Positions 62,590 through 64,000 of a stretch of 64,000 nt of DNA are shown here, piece after piece. The position numbers and the translations under genes are program-made. The notes under the pieces were generated by a model. The model saw only the letters and a list, made by a program, of their open reading frames with translations, was not told the origin of the DNA and searched no databases. Source of the DNA: Christiangramia sediminis (GTDB lineage: Bacteria > Bacteroidota > Bacteroidia > Flavobacteriales > Flavobacteriaceae); assembly GCF_020552705.1 (NCBI RefSeq), contig NZ_JAJBZG010000005.1:558001-622000 (forward strand), read 5' to 3'. Within the stretch, counting starts at the first letter, position 1, and each line of letters starts with the position of its first letter.

Positions 62590-63318
62590 TCAGGTTCTGG
62601 GATCACTTCTGAAAATTTCTATCAGGTTAAAAATGAGTATACAAAAAACTACCCAGATCAAACCCGCAATAAAACCGCCCGCTATATCTGAAGGGAAATG
62701 AACACCCAGATAGATCCTGCTTATTCCTATACTCAAAATTATAAAACTCAAAAGGACGATAATCGCTGTTTTAAGAAGCCTGTTTATTCTGAATTTTGTA
62801 CACAGGTAGATCAAAAATCCATAAAAAGCCATGGCGCTCATGGCATGCCCACTGGGATAACTCAGTGTTTCTACAGATACCATATGTTCTATACCCGGTC
62901 TGGCCCGATTGATAAAACGTTTCAGTATCATGTTCGAACCTGTTGCCAAAGCGAGAACGAGAGTGGACAGAATAACGAATTTCCATCTCTTAAATATTAA
63001 TCTGGAAATCAGAAGATAGAGCGTAAGCACGATCAGGTATCCATATATGTCACCTGCATGGGTCATGAAAATAAAAAAATCTGTGAGTGCGGGACTTCGA
63101 AAAGAAAGCACATAATCTGTGACCTGTTGATCTATTCCGGCTAACATCTCTGTTTTTAATGTTTCAGTCAGCTCAATAAATAGATTGATACTTCCAACTA
63201 CAACTAACAGTGAAATAAGTACAAAAATGATATAGGGAAGTTTATGATCATATGCTCTGAACTTCTCTACCAGGAAATCCCTTATACGGGAAATGAATTC
63301 AATCAGGGTTTTTCTCAT
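62590..63318 (-). CDS. PAP2-family membrane phosphatase
   Basis: 242 residues, about six membrane helices. Motifs: LKRFINRARPG, SYPSGHAMS, SRIYLGVHFPSD. This is the integral-membrane PAP2 type, which dephosphorylates lipid phosphates or recycles undecaprenyl pyrophosphate. It starts 3 bases after the stop of the upstream PAP2 gene. Confidence 0.88.
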   Translation of the reverse strand: MRKTLIEFISRIRDFLVEKFRAYDHKLPYIIFVLISLLVVVGSINLFIELTETLKTEMLAGIDQQVTDYVLSFRSPALTDFFIFMTHAGDIYGYLIVLTLYLLISRLIFKRWKFVILSTLVLALATGSNMILKRFINRARPGIEHMVSVETLSYPSGHAMSAMAFYGFLIYLCTKFRINRLLKTAIIVLLSFIILSIGISRIYLGVHFPSDIAGGFIAGLIWVVFCILIFNLIEIFRSDPRT

Positions 63319-63321
63319 CGA

Positions 63322-63897
63322 TCAGAATTTATAGGTATAACCCAGTAAATAGCTGCCATCACCACTACTTAAGGTCAGTTGCATATGCTCCTGCTGGTAT
63401 TCAGTAGTAAATAATAGATTACTACCCAGTCCTATAGCCGCTCCTGCAATGACATCCAGAATGTCGTGTTTTTTAGAATCTATTCGACTGGCCGCAGTAA
63501 AACCAGCCACTACATAACCAGGGATGCTGTAATTAAAGCCATATCGGCGATGAACATAACCGGCGCTATGAAAAACAGTTGAGGTATGTCCTGAAGGAAA
63601 TGAGTTATCATTGCTCATATCGGGTCGTTGCTTATTTATTCCAAATTTAAGTCCATAAGTAACCGCTCCTGTTAATAGAAGCCCTTTGGTAAATTGCCAG
63701 GCACCTTTATTATCTTTAATAATCAGACTTGTTACTAAAGTGGCAGCCGGAAGAGCAATCAATACAACATCCCCAATTTTTTGAGTAGTTCCGATCTCTG
63801 GTGGTGTTTCGCTTGTGTCCTGAGCTAATAAGAATTGAAAGGATAGGAAGTAGCAAACAATGAGAACTGCTATTTTGGGAGATTTGAAATTAGGCAT
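63322..63897 (-). CDS. PAP2-family phosphatase, exported
   Basis: 191 residues with a signal peptide (cleavage near LLAQ). Motifs: LKFGINKQRPD, SFPSGHTS, SRIDSKKHDILD. It ends with strand-like, barrel-type sequence (YLLGYTYKF), recalling the larger exported PAP2 protein near 6 kb. First of a tandem pair of PAP2 genes. Confidence 0.85.
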   Translation of the reverse strand: MPNFKSPKIAVLIVCYFLSFQFLLAQDTSETPPEIGTTQKIGDVVLIALPAATLVTSLIIKDNKGAWQFTKGLLLTGAVTYGLKFGINKQRPDMSNDNSFPSGHTSTVFHSAGYVHRRYGFNYSIPGYVVAGFTAASRIDSKKHDILDVIAGAAIGLGSNLLFTTEYQQEHMQLTLSSGDGSYLLGYTYKF

Positions 63898-64000
63898 ATT
63901 TTGAATTTAATTGCTACGATAATAATCAATATTACTGTTTATAGCCCTAAAAGACTTATCAATATTGAGCGATAAGACTAAGTTTTTAAAATTGTTAATA

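Noticed and set aside
63898-64000. Repeated ATCAATATT words and a CTTATC/GATAAG hairpin at the right edge
   Set aside because: AT-rich and short, cut by the window end; not enough sequence to judge.

Overview
The window looks like chromosomal DNA of a marine-type member of the Flavobacteriaceae (Bacteroidota). The grounds are AT-rich sequence, TANNTTTG-type -7 promoter boxes, very little Shine-Dalgarno usage, a complete Bat (Bacteroides aerotolerance) operon, a GH97/SusB-type alpha-glucosidase and many Cys-anchored lipoproteins. A Gramella/Christiangramia-like genus is my inference from gene content, not something I can prove. Gene density is high. There is one tRNA gene and no rRNA, CRISPR array, prophage or complete insertion sequence.

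Layout. 1-5.4 kb: 3' end of pyruvate kinase, dinB facing it across a two-way terminator, then a four-gene unit (NAD(P)-binding oxidoreductase, CYTH enzyme, YCII-like lipoprotein, DUF5996) and a convergent thioredoxin. 5.4-12.6 kb (minus): a GbsR/MarR-like regulator followed by a full RND efflux set (adaptor, pump, outer-membrane channel) and a PAP2 phosphatase. 12.7-22.7 kb: mostly metabolic and singleton genes, including isoaspartyl peptidase, 3-hydroxyanthranilate dioxygenase with an ALDH7 dehydrogenase, acyl-ACP desaturase, an AlbA/Schlafen-domain protein with a phosphoesterase, an SDR and a DUF4382 lipoprotein. 22.9-32.0 kb: moxR, DUF58, a BatD-like fusion, batA, batB, batC, batD, batE. 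32.1-34.7 kb: small membrane protein, SulP transporter and beta-carbonic anhydrase, a likely bicarbonate module. 34.8-38.1 kb: cvpA, a small protein, a ceramidase-like membrane protein, and pheS with two small followers. 38.2-40.7 kb: two lipoproteins sharing a C-terminal domain. 40.8-45.9 kb: gpsA, a Kbp-like BON-LysM protein, and yicC-gmk-nadD. 46.0-53.3 kb: thioesterase, cyclotransferase-like protein, transporter, Spx/ArsC-like protein, a metB-like gene and GH97. 53.4-58.6 kb: cysteine-desulfurase-like protein coupled to an S9 peptidase, and a divergent M28 peptidase. 58.7-64.0 kb: DUF3095, a lipoprotein with a duplicated HGxxGHxC motif, DUF1028, DUF2490, tRNA-Arg(CCU) and two PAP2 phosphatases.

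No single locus is a clear new defence or biosynthetic system. The most unusual signals are small ones. They are a likely operator inside the promoter of the efflux operon, a 136-bp element with 14-bp perfect inverted ends between two convergent genes, a GC-rich structured intergenic element, four genes whose -7 box lies 4-5 nt before the start codon (apparently leaderless, two of them back to back in 45 bp), a paralogous lipoprotein pair, and a lipoprotein built on a duplicated His/Cys motif.
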